A stretch of DNA of 64,000 nucleotides from CAVQOB01 sp963714325 (GCA_963714325.1 CAVQOB010000025.1:1-64000), one strand, 5' to 3'. Shown: positions 1 through 9,872, numbered from the stretch's first letter. Notes: a model not told the origin generated them from the letters alone. A program made the numbers and translations.

Positions 1-71
<71 letters not shown>

Positions 72-140
72 AGCAGAGTGGTCTTTAGCGCAAATGGCCC
101 GGCTCGGCAAATGCTCCGATTTTGTGCCAATTGACGCCGG

Positions 141-776
141 TCAGCACGCCGGACGTCTATTTCGGGGCCTTGAAGGCCGCTGTAGTGTCGCGCATGCCGC
201 GTGTCGGTGGCACCCGCTCAGATGGTCGTTGACGAAGCCCATCGACTGCATGAATGCATAAACCGTCGTCGGCCCAACAAAGCGAAAGCCTTCGGCCTTC
301 AACGCTTTCGATATCTTCAGCGAGGTCTCGGTTTGTGCCGGCACGTCGCCATGCCCTCTGTAGGCATTGATCTGCGGGCGGCCATCGACAAAATCCCACA
401 GAAACGCTGCCAACCCCTGGCGTTCCCGCATCTTCAGGAAGGCTTTCGCATTATCAATCGTTGCCTCGACCTTCAGCCGGTTCCGAATAATGCCCGCGTC
501 CGCCATCAGCCGCGCCTGATCTTTCGCCGTGTAGCGCGCGATGCATGCGGCGTCGAAACCGTGGAACGCCTTGCGGAAATTGTCCCGCTTCCTGCAGGAT
601 CGTGATCCACGATAACCCCGATTGAAATCCTTCAAGGATCAGCTTTTCGAATAGCTTTTGGTCGTCGGCGCAGGGCACGCCCCACTCCTCGTCGTGATAG
701 CGAGTGTACTCGGCATCATCGAGCCCCGGCCACGTGCAACGCGCACAGCCATCGCGATCCCCGTGCGCGCGCTCAT
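141..776 (-). pseudogene. tag: DNA-3-methyladenine glycosylase I, frameshifted
   Basis: Tag removes N3-methyladenine from alkylated DNA. The N-terminal part reads WPGLDDAEYTRYHDEEWGVP and LEGFQSGLSWITIL in one frame; the rest (KRDNFRKAFHGFD, then GFRFVGPTTVYAFMQSMGFV and NDHLSGCHRH) is in another. Both are hallmark Tag segments, including the C-terminal zinc-binding region. The frames join around 592, where one surplus base restores the family sequence. A second disturbance lies near the start, because the ATG at 774-776, which overlaps the stop of ygfZ by four bases, is not in the frame of the WPGLDD segment. Total length fits the usual ~190 residues. I take it as an intact repair gene damaged by sequencing error, translationally coupled to ygfZ. 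Confidence 0.85.
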
Positions 777-1684
777 AGGTCGATCACCGGGCGGTTGGCG
801 ACAGCCTTGCGGTAGTCGGCAAGCGCTTTCTCGTCGACGACGATCACCGCGCCATCGGCCAGCAAGGGCTCGTCTTTGTCTTCAGCCTCCGCTGCGCGGT
901 CCAAGCGCAGCATCGCCAGTGCCTGACCGCCAGCGACGGTACCGATGCGACCGATGACGCCGGAACCATGCAAAATGTCGGCACCTATCGTCAGTCGCTC
1001 GCCAGCGATCCGCACGACGCGCTTGCGCACCACCGCCTTGTTCTGCATCCGCGCCACCACCTCTTGCCCGACATAGCAGCCCTTGGTGAAGGACACGCCC
1101 TGCATGCGATCCCAATTCGCTTCGTGTGGAAATGTGTCGCCGAGTGGATAGTCCTTCCCGCCCTCGGGGATGCCAAGCGCAATGCGGTGGGCATCATAGT
1201 CGCCCCAGGGATCGTTTCGCTTGATCAACATCGTCGAACTGGGTCGCAACTGTTCGGGGATCATGACGCAGGAACGCAAACCAATGTCTTGATCGCGGGA
1301 GTCGACATAGACCACTGACCCAGCCGGTGCTTGGCTCACTTGGCTGTCATTGCGCGGCCAATGCGCGAAGATTTGGAAGGCATCCGAAACATCGGTCACC
1401 TCAACCTTCGACCGCAACTTATACATCGCCAGCCGCTTAGCGAGGTCAGCGGCCTTGTCGCGCTGGGTGTCGAGCAGATAGCCGTCATTCGCCTTCACGA
1501 CAAAGAACTCGAACAGGATCTTGCCCTGCGGCGTCAGCAAGCCAGCAAATATACCGCTCCATCCTTGATCGAACATGCCCATATCGTTCGTGATCATATT
1601 GTCGAGGAACGCGCGCGCATCAGCGCCGGTCACCGACACCACACCACGATCCGCCAGTAACGCCATTTTCCCAGTCATTGACAT
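773..1684 (-). CDS. ygfZ: YgfZ/GcvT-like tetrahydrofolate-binding Fe-S cluster protein
   Basis: This 303-residue protein belongs to the folate-binding YgfZ (IBA57) family, which supports assembly or repair of certain [4Fe-4S] enzymes such as radical-SAM methylthiotransferases. The diagnostic motif KGCYVGQEVVAR is present around residue 200, with the conserved cysteine. The N-terminal GcvT-like fold starts with ALLADRGVVSVTGADARAF. The start was placed at 1684 (MSMTGKM) because the family begins just before this strand; an upstream in-frame extension to 1897 would run into hrpB. It is divergent from hrpB and overlaps tag by ATGA. The window also encodes MtaB, a radical-SAM methylthiotransferase of the type whose relatives depend on YgfZ in E. 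coli. Confidence 0.92.
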   Translation of the reverse strand: MSMTGKMALLADRGVVSVTGADARAFLDNMITNDMGMFDQGWSGIFAGLLTPQGKILFEFFVVKANDGYLLDTQRDKAADLAKRLAMYKLRSKVEVTDVSDAFQIFAHWPRNDSQVSQAPAGSVVYVDSRDQDIGLRSCVMIPEQLRPSSTMLIKRNDPWGDYDAHRIALGIPEGGKDYPLGDTFPHEANWDRMQGVSFTKGCYVGQEVVARMQNKAVVRKRVVRIAGERLTIGADILHGSGVIGRIGTVAGGQALAMLRLDRAAEAEDKDEPLLADGAVIVVDEKALADYRKAVANRPVIDL

Positions 1685-1784
1685 CACGCTTCCGGTCGGT
1701 CGGTTTCTGCTATACCTCGCGCCCAACAGGTAAGCGTCTGCACGCGGCTCCGCAAGCGCGCATCCACATGAAATCAAAGACCCC

Positions 1785-4264
1785 ATGCAATTCGATACAC
1801 CCTTGCCGATTGACGATGTTCTGGGCCACCTCTGCGCCGCGTTGGCCAAAACCAATGCCGCCGTCTTGGTCGCGCCTCCCGGCGCCGGCAAAACCACGCG
1901 CGTGCCGCTTGCCCTCCTCGATCAACCGTGGTTGGGCAAAAACAAGATCCTGATCCTGGAACCGCGCCGCCTCGCCGCCCGTGGCGCCGCCGATCGTATG
2001 GCGCAAGACACTGCGCGAAAACGTTGGCGAAACCATCGGCCTGAAAGCGCGCCTCGATTGCCAAATCAGGCCCCAAAACGCGCATCGAAGTGATCACCGA
2101 GGGCGTCTTCACCCGCATGATCCTCAGATGATCCCACACTCGATGGCGTCGGCGCGGTTCTGTTCGACGAATACCACGAGCGCTCGCTCGACGCCGATCT
2201 CGGCCTGGCCCTGGCGCTCGATGCGCAGAAGGGCCTGCGCGAGGATCTCCGCATCCTCGTCATGTCGGCAACGCTTGACGGCGCGCGTGTTGCGAAACTT
2301 CTCGGACCAACAGCCCCGGTCATCGAAAGCGCCGGCCGCATGTTCCCGGTTGAGACCCGCTACCTCGGACGCGACCCCCGCGGTCGCATGGATGACCAGA
2401 TGACGGATGCGATCCTGCGCGCGCTCAAATCGGAATCAGGATCAATCCTGGCGTTTCTCCCCGGCCAAGGCGAAATCCGCCGCGTCGCCGACCGGCTGGC
2501 CGAGCGCATCAAAGATCCCACCATCGAAATAGCCCCGCTCTATGGCGCCATGGACATGCGCGCCCAGGATCGCGCCGTACAACCCGCGCCGCCAGGCCAA
2601 CGCAAGATCGTCCTCGCCACCTCCATCGCAGAAACCTCATTGACCATCGAAGGCGTCCGCGTCGTCGTCGACTGCGGCCAAGCCCGCGTCCCCCGCTATG
2701 AGCCCGACATCGGCGTCACACGTCTCGATACGGTCCGAGTCTCGCGTGCAGCTGCTGACCAGCGCCGCGGTCGCGCCGGGCGAACCGAACCCGGAGTCTG
2801 CTATCGCCTCTGGGATGAACCGGAGACGACCAGCCTCGCCGCCTTCGCCGAGCCTGAAATCCGCGCCGCCGATCTGGCCGGCCTCATCCTCGATTGCGCC
2901 GCCTGGGGCGTCACCGATGTCGCAACGCTCAGCTGGCTCGACCCGCCACCGGCAGCCGCCGCAGCGCAGGCGAAAGCGACGCTCGAAGCCCTCGGCGCCA
3001 TCGATGCTTCGGGCCGCATCACGGAACTTGGCCACCGCATCCGCGCACTGCCATTGCCGCCCGCATCTCGCGCGCATGATCCTGGCCGCAGCACCCATCG
3101 GCGCGGCACTTGCCGCCGCCGAAATCGCCGCAGTCATCGTCGAGCGCGGCCTTGGCGGCAACGATACCGATCTCGATCTCCGCCTCGAAGACTTCCGCCG
3201 CGATCGCGGCGATCGCGCGCGTCAGATGCGCGCACTCGCCGCCGGGTGGTCGCGTGGCGCCGGCGAAAGCCACGATCCTCGCCGTAAGCTCAATCCACCT
3301 GCCGCCGAGCTGCTTGCGTCTTGCCTACCCCGATCGCATTGCCAAGGCGCGTGGCGGCAAGGGCGAGTTTCTCCTGGCCAATGGTCGTGGAGGTCGGGTC
3401 GAAGCAACCGATGCGCTGGCGCGTGCTCCATTCCTGGTTGTCGCCGAGATGTCTGGCACCGCCGCCGCCACCCGCATCCTCCTCGCCGCCAAACTCGACG
3501 AGACAGCTCTGGATTCCATCGCCGGCAACCGCATCCGCATGGAAGACGACGTGACTTTCGATCCCACGAGCCTCAGCCTCCGCGCGCGCCGTATCACGCG
3601 CCTTGATGCCATCACCCTCAAAGCCGACCCGCGCCCTGCTCCATCCGGCGAGGCCAGTGCTGCAATCCTGGCTAAAGGCATTGCAGCCGCAGGCATCGAC
3701 AAATTGGGCTGGTCCACAGCGCAAATCCAACTGCGCGATCGGGTGACATTCCTGCGCCAAGCACATCCAGCTGTTTGGCCTGATCTCTCAGACGCAGCTT
3801 TAGCGGCAACCGCCGAGGCCTGGCTCGCGCCATTCCTGATCAGCAGGACCCGATTGAGCGACATCGGTGCCGATGACCTCGGCTCAGCGCTCGACACCAT
3901 GCTGCCTTGGGAACTGAAGCGGCGTTTGGAGGCCGATGCGCCAACGCATTTCACCGCGCCGACCGGCAACAGGCATCCGATCCAGTATGATGGTCCAGGT
4001 GCCCCCTCGTTGTCGATTCGCGTACAAGAATTGTTCGGCCTGAAAGTGCACCCCTCGATTGCCGGCGGGCGGTTGCCATTGACGCTGGAGCTGCTTTCGC
4101 CAGCACATCGCCCGATACAAATCACGCGCGATCTCGCCGGTTTCTGGTCCGGCTCATGGGCCGACGTCAAAGCCGATATGCGCGGCCGTTATCCTAAGCA
4201 CCCCTGGCCCGATGATCCAGCCAGCGCCGCGCCGACCGCCCGGGCAAAGCCGCGAGGACTCTGA
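1785..4264 (+). pseudogene. hrpB: ATP-dependent helicase HrpB, five frameshifts
   Basis: HrpB is a DEAH-box helicase of about 820 residues. Seen in order: Walker A (APPGAGKTTR), DEAH-type motif FDEYHERSLD, motif III (VMSATLDG), motifs V/VI (ATSIAETSLTI, QRRGRAGRTEPG) and the HrpB-specific C-terminal domain ending PWPDDPASAAPTARAKPRG. The reading frame changes near 2003, 2062, 2126, 3070 and 3317; at each point deleting one base restores the family sequence, for example VFTRMIL joined to DDPTLDGVG and ELLA joined to LAYPDRIAK. Five identical-type lesions with otherwise perfectly conserved motifs argue for sequence error rather than decay. Divergent from ygfZ with a 100-bp gap. Confidence 0.9.
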
Positions 4265-4353
4265 CTGGAATAACCAGTCACCCGGCCATTGCCGAAAGTG
4301 GCTGCCTCCGCTAGGCCATGAACCAGGACACGCATCCAAGACAAGAGGTTCCC

Positions 4354-5127
4354 ATGGCCTATGAAACAATCCTCGTCGAAACGCGCAGCAAAGTCGGTTT
4401 GATCACGCTCAACCGCCCGGCAGCGCTGAACGCCCTCAACGCCAAACTGATCTCCGAAATCAATGGCGTCCTCGATCAATGGGAAGCCGACGAAAAAATC
4501 AGCTGCATTGTCATCACCGGCTCAGAGAAAGCCTTCGCGGCTGGCGCCGACATCAAGGAAATGCAATCCAAAAGCTATATGCAAGCCTACAAAGAAGACT
4601 TTATCGGCCAGTGGGATCGTGTCGCGCGCTGCCGCAAACCGGTGATTGCGGCCGTCGCAGGTTTTGCCCTCGGCGGTGGCTGCGAACTCGCCATGATGTG
4701 CGACTTCATCATTGCGGCCGACACCGCCAAATTCGGCCAACCCGAGATCAAACTCGGTGTGATGCCGGGAGCTGGCGGCACGCAACGGTTGACGCGGTTC
4801 GTCGGCAAATCCAAGGCCATGGAAATGTGCCTGACCGGAAGGACGATGGATGCAGCCGAGGCCGAGCGCAGCGGCCTCGTTTCACGCGTTGTGCCGGCCA
4901 GCGAACTCATGAATGAAGCGCTGAAAGCCGCCGAAATGATCGCGAGCATGTCATTGACGGCCATCATGATGACCAAGGAAAGCGTCAACCGCTCCTATGA
5001 GACGTCGCTGACCGAAGGCATTCGCTTCGAACGCCGCGTCTTTCACGCCATGTTTGCGACCGAGGACCAGAAGGAAGGCATGGCGGCTTTCGCCGACAAG
5101 CGCAAGCCGAGCTTCAAGAACGGTTGA
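4354..5127 (+). CDS. Enoyl-CoA hydratase
   Basis: A 257-residue crotonase-family protein that hydrates trans-2-enoyl-CoA in fatty-acid beta-oxidation. The oxyanion-hole motif is GADIKEM, and the two catalytic glutamates lie in the conserved segments FALGGGCELAMMCD and QPEIKLGVMPGAGGTQRL. The C-terminal trimerisation region GIRFERRVFHAMFATEDQKEG is typical of short-chain enoyl-CoA hydratases. The start at 4354 (MAYETILVE) is preceded by an AGAGG-like ribosome site; an upstream in-frame ATG at 4318 adds 12 non-conserved residues. Stands alone between hrpB and a convergent membrane-protein gene. Closest named relatives are EchA/FadB1-type hydratases; substrate chain length cannot be told. Confidence 0.93.
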   Translation: MAYETILVETRSKVGLITLNRPAALNALNAKLISEINGVLDQWEADEKISCIVITGSEKAFAAGADIKEMQSKSYMQAYKEDFIGQWDRVARCRKPVIAAVAGFALGGGCELAMMCDFIIAADTAKFGQPEIKLGVMPGAGGTQRLTRFVGKSKAMEMCLTGRTMDAAEAERSGLVSRVVPASELMNEALKAAEMIASMSLTAIMMTKESVNRSYETSLTEGIRFERRVFHAMFATEDQKEGMAAFADKRKPSFKNG

Positions 5128-5172
5128 AGCAGCGACGCATCAGCCCGGGAGCCGTGGTCCTACAGATGGCGC

Positions 5173-5787
5173 TCAGGTAACGCGCGGAGTCGCCGGCGCG
5201 ACACGCATTGCATCGCGCGACATCAGCGCATAGCCGCTGATCACGGCTAACCCAATAGCTGTGCAGAGCAGGATGTTCATGGCCGCCCAACGAGACTGGC
5301 CACCGAAGCCTTCAGGTCCGAGTTTGCCAGCGGCCAGCAGCCCGCCGATGGCGAGACACGTCGCACCAAATTTGCTCCAGGCGACAAATCGAACCAAGCT
5401 GATAATGCGTTGATCGGGCGCGGTGGCAACAGCTTCGCGATCCAGTATCCGCGCGACGAAAAGGCAAGTGCTAGAGCCGAGCATCAGGATCAAGAATATC
5501 GGCAGCCAGTTCACCCAGCTCAGGACCAGCGCATAGGTCACTGAGATCGCAACAGCGCTCCAGGCCCATAGCAGTCCCATATAGCGCGCAACGGCCGCAG
5601 CAATGATCGATCGGCTTTGGCCGGCGGCCTGCGCCTTGCCAATCTCGATTGTCGCGGAGAAGGCTATCGCCAGTGCGATCACCGCCGAAATGGTCAGGTG
5701 AAGTCTCTGTGCGTTGCCACCGGCTGTAAGCGCTAAAACGCTGATGCTGAAGGCAAAACCGATAACCCAGATCATCATCGCAAGCAT
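5173..5787 (-). CDS. Six-helix inner-membrane protein of unknown function
   Basis: A 204-residue very hydrophobic protein with about six predicted membrane segments (for example MIWVIGFAFSISVLALT, HLTISAVIALAIAFS, YMGLLWAWSAVAISVTYALV, LPIFLILMLGSSTCLFVA, FGATCLAIGGLLA, MNILLCTAIGLAVISGYALM). I recognise no family. The start at 5787 (MLAMM) was preferred over an in-frame start at 5838 because a GGAGAG ribosome site lies six bases upstream and the first residue precedes the first helix directly. Convergent with the enoyl-CoA hydratase gene and apparently monocistronic. Confidence 0.65.
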   Translation of the reverse strand: MLAMMIWVIGFAFSISVLALTAGGNAQRLHLTISAVIALAIAFSATIEIGKAQAAGQSRSIIAAAVARYMGLLWAWSAVAISVTYALVLSWVNWLPIFLILMLGSSTCLFVARILDREAVATAPDQRIISLVRFVAWSKFGATCLAIGGLLAAGKLGPEGFGGQSRWAAMNILLCTAIGLAVISGYALMSRDAMRVAPATPRVT

Positions 5788-6214
5788 GTCAACTCTCCGT
5801 CCGGTCAACAAACCGTGGCCGCTGCTGATCGTGCCCAACGAAAGTTGAAATGCGGTTAAATAGGTTTAACGAGCGGCTTTTTTATTCGCCTGAAGTGCCG
5901 TTTTTCGCATTCAATGAGCCCATCCGCCGTTGACCGGGTCGGCAGCATGAGGCTATAGCACTGCAGCTTTTCGCTGCCCGAGGTCTGACTTCGGGCAGCA
6001 TTGTGAGTTTGCGATCGGTTCTTGCGGGCGGGTTTTGCAAGCGCCTTCGACGAGCACATCGTCCAGCTGCGGCGTGGAGTAGCCCGGACGTCATGCATGT
6101 AGCACGCAGACAGCATTAGCGGCCCGAGTGCAGAATCTCCAGATTGAGAGTCGGCGAGGGCCAGATCAGACGTTGCAACCCAAACGAGCCAAGCAAAAAA
6201 GGACTGAAAGACCA

Positions 6215-6481
6215 ATGGCCAATACAAGTTCAGCCAAGAAGGCCGCCCGTCAGGCGGTTCGCCGTACGGAGATCAACAAGGCGCAGCGAACGCGCGTCAA
6301 GTCTGTCGTCCGCCAGGTCGAAGAAGCCCTAGCCTCCGGCAAGAAAGCCGATGCCGTCGCCGCGCTGAAGGTCGCTGAACCGATTCTCCAACGCAGCGCC
6401 CAAAAGGGCGTCATGCACGGGAAGACAGCCGCCCGTAAGGTTTCGCGCCTCACGCGCCGTTTGCGGACGCTGCAGGATTGA
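6215..6481 (+). CDS. rpsT: 30S ribosomal protein S20
   Basis: An 88-residue basic protein matching S20, which binds the 5' domain of 16S rRNA early in 30S assembly. The N-terminus MANTSSAKKAARQAVRR and the segment LQRSAQKGVMHGKTAARK are family hallmarks. The start at 6215 follows a ribosome site (AAAGGACTGAAAG) and matches the expected N-terminus. In many alphaproteobacteria rpsT lies just upstream of dnaA, as it does here, separated by a non-coding stretch and a rhodanese gene. Confidence 0.97.
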   Translation: MANTSSAKKAARQAVRRTEINKAQRTRVKSVVRQVEEALASGKKADAVAALKVAEPILQRSAQKGVMHGKTAARKVSRLTRRLRTLQD

Positions 6482-7359
6482 GTGGTGAACGGGATTCCGT
6501 TGAGGCGGGCTCCCCCGACACCTTCTGTGGCCAATCTGCCAACCGACGCCGAGCAGCTGAAGCGCATTGTCGTCTTTGCGTTTCGACATTTGTCAGCAAA
6601 AGGCGATTAGATTCAAAAAATTAGGGCGCCGGGCCAATAGAATCAGCCCTGCAAGTGAAAGCCGACGCGACAATCTGCCCACCACGTGGCAAATGTTTTT
6701 TTCGATCCACTGCGGCGCTCATCTGAGCGCCGCTTTCATATCGACGCAGTGCGTCCGGACGATGTGGATTCTCCTTGGAGTCTCAGTCATCTTGTCCCCA
6801 ACAAACCGCATCTTCGGCCTGACTTGTGCACCGTTTTGATCAATCGCTCAGCCTGCGATGTAAAAAGTTTTGCGCGGCGAACCGGGGTTGCCACCTCCGT
6901 TTCATTGTGGTTAACGTCTCCCTACTGCAGCTTGAAACTACGCATCTGCGTGATCGAGAGAGGCAGTGAGCGGTGTAGCAATCCCGGCGAGGCCAATTCG
7001 AATGCCTGGGTTGAGTTTTGCTCTGTTGTCCCCAGCGGATGTTATACAGCCCAAGGGCTGTTGATAGTTTTGCACTGGGTGTTCATGTGTCGACATTGCG
7101 TTCGGCGCGATCTTCGGTTCGCACCTGTCATGTCCCACAAGCATATCGCCGGAGTATTGCTGGGTCGTCATACGAAGCGACCTGTCACAAACAGCAACTG
7201 CTCCTCGCTTGGCGCGTGTTCTATGCGCCAAAGCAAAGCACAGTTTGATGACGGTCATTGTTGAATGATCTCGGACTGTGTCCGTGTCTGTCACACCCGT
7301 GACTGACGCGTATACGACGAAAATGTGCATGACGACAATGTGTATGAGGAGAGTTGTGA
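6482..7359. other. Long non-coding stretch upstream of dnaA; possible origin or regulatory region
   Basis: No convincing gene is seen in these 878 bp; the open frames lack family motifs. It holds the rpsT hairpin, an A/T-rich patch near 6600-6630, and degenerate DnaA-box-like 9-mers: TTAACCACA (minus strand, near 6905; one mismatch to TTATCCACA), TTGTCCCCA twice (near 6792 and 7025), and a tandem pair AATGTGCATGA (7322-7332) and AATGTGTATGA (7337-7347), each containing a one-mismatch TTATNCACA box on the minus strand. The pair lies directly upstream of the rhodanese start, so a promoter role is as likely as origin function. No perfect consensus box was found. Confidence 0.3.
6712..6736 (+). 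terminator. Hairpin downstream of rpsT
   Basis: A perfect 10-bp stem (GCGGCGCTCA / TGAGCGCCGC) with a 2-base apical gap, followed by TTT and a short pyrimidine stretch. It lies 230 bp after the rpsT stop. The T-tract is short, so it may act as a weak intrinsic terminator or as an insulating structure for the dnaA-proximal region. Confidence 0.5.
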
Positions 7360-7803
7360 GTGAGTGGAGCTGCCAGCACCGTTATCGAGGAAGTTCCGGT
7401 CGAGGATGCCTTGGCGAGGCTGACCAAGCATGCGAACGCAGTTCTGATCGACGTGCGAACGAAAGCCGAGTGGGCCTTCGTAGGCGTCGCAGACCTAGGG
7501 TCGCTGGGCAAGCAACCAATCCTGGTTGAGTGGCAAGGCTTCCCTGATAATCGGGTCAATCCAACATTCGTTGAACAGCTTGCGGAAGCTCTCAACCGTG
7601 TCGGTGCCGATCAAAACACTGAACTGCTTTTTATATGCAGGTCCGGCGGAAGAAGCCTTATGGCAGCCCGGGCAATGGCGTCAGCGGGATATACTCGCTG
7701 TCGTAACGTGACGGACGGTTTCGAGGGCGGACTCGATCCCGCGCGCCACAGAGGGCGGGTCGGCGGCTGGAAAGCCCAGGGCCTACCTTGGGTTCAGGGC
7801 TAG
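7360..7803 (+). CDS. Rhodanese-like domain protein
   Basis: A 147-residue single-domain rhodanese. The CDC25-like N-terminal segment AVLIDVRTKAEWAFVGV and the active-site loop FICRSGGRSLMAA, with cysteine as sulfur acceptor (CRSGGRS), are clear; the DGFEGGLDP region and WKAQGLPW tail are typical of the alphaproteobacterial rhodanese found next to dnaA or in sulfur-transfer settings. Start is GTG at 7360 with GAGGAG eight bases upstream. It probably transfers sulfane sulfur to an unknown acceptor. It sits 136 bp before dnaA in the same direction, but nothing links the two functionally. Confidence 0.88.
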   Translation: MSGAASTVIEEVPVEDALARLTKHANAVLIDVRTKAEWAFVGVADLGSLGKQPILVEWQGFPDNRVNPTFVEQLAEALNRVGADQNTELLFICRSGGRSLMAARAMASAGYTRCRNVTDGFEGGLDPARHRGRVGGWKAQGLPWVQG

Positions 7804-7939
7804 TGCGATAACGTGCTGGCTTGAGGCCGAAAGACAGTCGTTTCAATAGGGTTGCCGATCCAGAGGGTTCTGGGCGGATCGGTATCGCTATGTCTCGGCT
7901 GGTGTGTTGAACATTAGCTTTAGTGCGGGGGTTTCAAAC

Positions 7940-9460
7940 ATGGACCATGTGAGCAGCGATCCATCAAAGGATCGCGGTGAAGGTCGTCGTGACTCGAAGA
8001 GCACCACAGGCAATCTCGCGCAACGCGGGCAGAAAGTAAGAATTCTGCTGCGCACGCGCCTCGGAGACGACGTTTACAATAGCTGGTTCGCATCTCTCGA
8101 ATTCGATGCCATTGAAGAAGGCACGTTGAAGCTGTCCGTTGCGGTCAAGTTTCTGAAGAATTGGATTCAGTCTCACTATAGCGACCAGCTACTGGCATCA
8201 TGCCAAGCTGAGTTTGACGACATCGAACGGGTCGACGTGACAGTGCGCCAACCAATCGCGGCTAACGTTCGCCCAGCCACACAGCAGTTGGGCAACGCTG
8301 GCATCGACCCGGCGTCGGAGGCCTTGCGGCGTGAAGCCGATCGCCGTCCAGCTCCAGCCATCGGGCAGCGCCCAGGGGTTGCGACCTACGTCAGAACGGG
8401 CTCGAACGGTGTCGATGGTTCGCCACTTGATCCGAAGTATACCTTCGAGACGTTTGTCGTCGGTTCCGCAAATCGCATGGCGCATGCCGCGGCCATCCAA
8501 GTCGCGGAAACCGTATTCGCCGACGATCGCGGCTTCAACCCGTTGTTTCTCCACTCAGCGGTCGGGCTTGGCAAAAGCCATCTGTTGCACGCCATCGCCT
8601 GGGAAGTGAAACGCCGCACTCCAACCGCCAGCGTTCTTTACTTGACGGCGGAACGCTTCCGGTTTGAGTTTGTCGAAGCGCTCAAATCGCAGCAGGCTAT
8701 GGCCTTCAAGGACAAGTTCCGCGCCATCGACATTCTGCTGATTGACGATCTTGAGTTCATGCAAGGCGAAAAGACCGAGCAGGAATTCGAGCACATCATC
8801 AACACGCTGTTGGACGGCGGCCGCCAAGTCGTTGTCGCATCGGCCCGTCCGCCGGGTCAACTGGAGCGTATGAACGATCGCATGCGGTCGCGGCTGCAGC
8901 GCGGTTTGGTCACCGAAATTGGTGCCCTCGATGCCGAACTGCGCACGAAAATCGTCGAGAAGCGGATGCTTGAAAAGCGGGCATCCGATCCCTCATTCGA
9001 ACTGTCGCGCGAAGTTCTCGACATGCTGGCCGATCGGCTGACCGAGAACGGCCGCGAACTTGAAGGCGCAGTCAATCGCCTCTTCATGACGTGGCAGACA
9101 CTGCGGACCCCGATTTCCGTCGAGGTTGTCGAGACGATCATTCGCGATTTGGTGCAAGGCATTGAACCGCGGCGGATAAAGATCGAGGACATCCTGCGGA
9201 TCGTCTCGCGACATTATTCGGTCTCTAAATCGGACATCCTGTCGCAACGGCGTCACCGTTCGGTGGTCTGGCCGCGCCAGATCGGCATGTATCTCGCCAA
9301 ACAGCTGACCTCGCGATCATTGCCTGAGATTGGCCGCCGGTTTGGCGACCGCGATCACACGACTGTCCTGCACGCTATCCGCAAGATTGATCGGGAACTG
9401 GAAGCCAACACCCGGCTTCGCGATGAGCTGGAAGAGTTGAAGAAGCAGTTGAACCGCTGA
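7940..9460 (+). CDS. dnaA: Chromosomal replication initiator DnaA
   Basis: A 506-residue DnaA. Domain I begins after a short polar extension (KVRILLRTRLGDDVYNSWFA), a variable linker follows, then the AAA+ domain opens at YTFETFVVGSANRMAHAAA. The P-loop is SAVGLGKSHL, with serine where most DnaA proteins have the first glycine; Walker B is ILLIDDLEF. The C-terminal DNA-binding domain carries the signature GDRDHTTVLHAI. The start at 7940 (MDHVSS) was preferred over an in-frame upstream codon at 7904, which would add an unconserved hydrophobic stretch. Followed by a perfect 13-bp palindrome and dnaN. Confidence 0.97.
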   Translation: MDHVSSDPSKDRGEGRRDSKSTTGNLAQRGQKVRILLRTRLGDDVYNSWFASLEFDAIEEGTLKLSVAVKFLKNWIQSHYSDQLLASCQAEFDDIERVDVTVRQPIAANVRPATQQLGNAGIDPASEALRREADRRPAPAIGQRPGVATYVRTGSNGVDGSPLDPKYTFETFVVGSANRMAHAAAIQVAETVFADDRGFNPLFLHSAVGLGKSHLLHAIAWEVKRRTPTASVLYLTAERFRFEFVEALKSQQAMAFKDKFRAIDILLIDDLEFMQGEKTEQEFEHIINTLLDGGRQVVVASARPPGQLERMNDRMRSRLQRGLVTEIGALDAELRTKIVEKRMLEKRASDPSFELSREVLDMLADRLTENGRELEGAVNRLFMTWQTLRTPISVEVVETIIRDLVQGIEPRRIKIEDILRIVSRHYSVSKSDILSQRRHRSVVWPRQIGMYLAKQLTSRSLPEIGRRFGDRDHTTVLHAIRKIDRELEANTRLRDELEELKKQLNR

Positions 9461-9872
9461 TAGTTTGGCCTTGTCAATCAAGGCTGAACAGCAGATTTGC
9501 CGCTCTCCCAGGGGGCGGGAGGCGGAGCAGCGGGCAGGAGCGGCATGGATCATGCCGCTCCTGCGCTTGTCGCGAGCAATGCATTGTTGCGATCGATAGT
9601 CCATTTCCCGCCGCAATTCTAATCGGGACGCGCGCCAGACCGCCGCACAGCCGTGGGACTGCCGTCGCCTAACACTTGCAAAACCAACCAGACCGCGCCA
9701 AGTTCACGTGGCAGCGATTCTGGTCCGAATATCCCTCAGATATTCCTTTGCATTCGTCCGCTCCCTCGCGCGTATCGCCGTTGGTGAGGCGGTGCAACCG
9801 GCGAAACTGCTCGACTGACTTCGTCCAGAAGACAACTTGACCAGAAGACAACATGAAGAGGCCAAAGACGTC
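9461..9872. other. dnaA-dnaN intergenic region
   Basis: This 412-bp gap has no gene. It contains a perfect 13-bp palindrome at 9535-9563 and, just before dnaN, a near-exact tandem duplication of about 15 bases (CCAGAAGACAACTTGA / CCAGAAGACAACATGA, roughly 9826-9855). It presumably holds the dnaN promoter. No canonical DnaA boxes were seen. Confidence 0.5.
9535..9563. repeat. Perfect 13-bp inverted repeat after dnaA
   Basis: CAGGAGCGGCATG and its exact reverse complement are separated by three bases (GAT). It begins 74 bp after the dnaA stop. There is no T-tract, so a Rho-independent terminator is unlikely; a protein-binding palindrome or an RNA-stabilising hairpin at the end of the dnaA transcript are both possible. 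Confidence 0.7.

Noticed and set aside
5856..6227. A 123-residue minus-strand open frame antisense to the rpsT leader.
   Set aside because: No ribosome site, no family motif and composition like a shadow frame.
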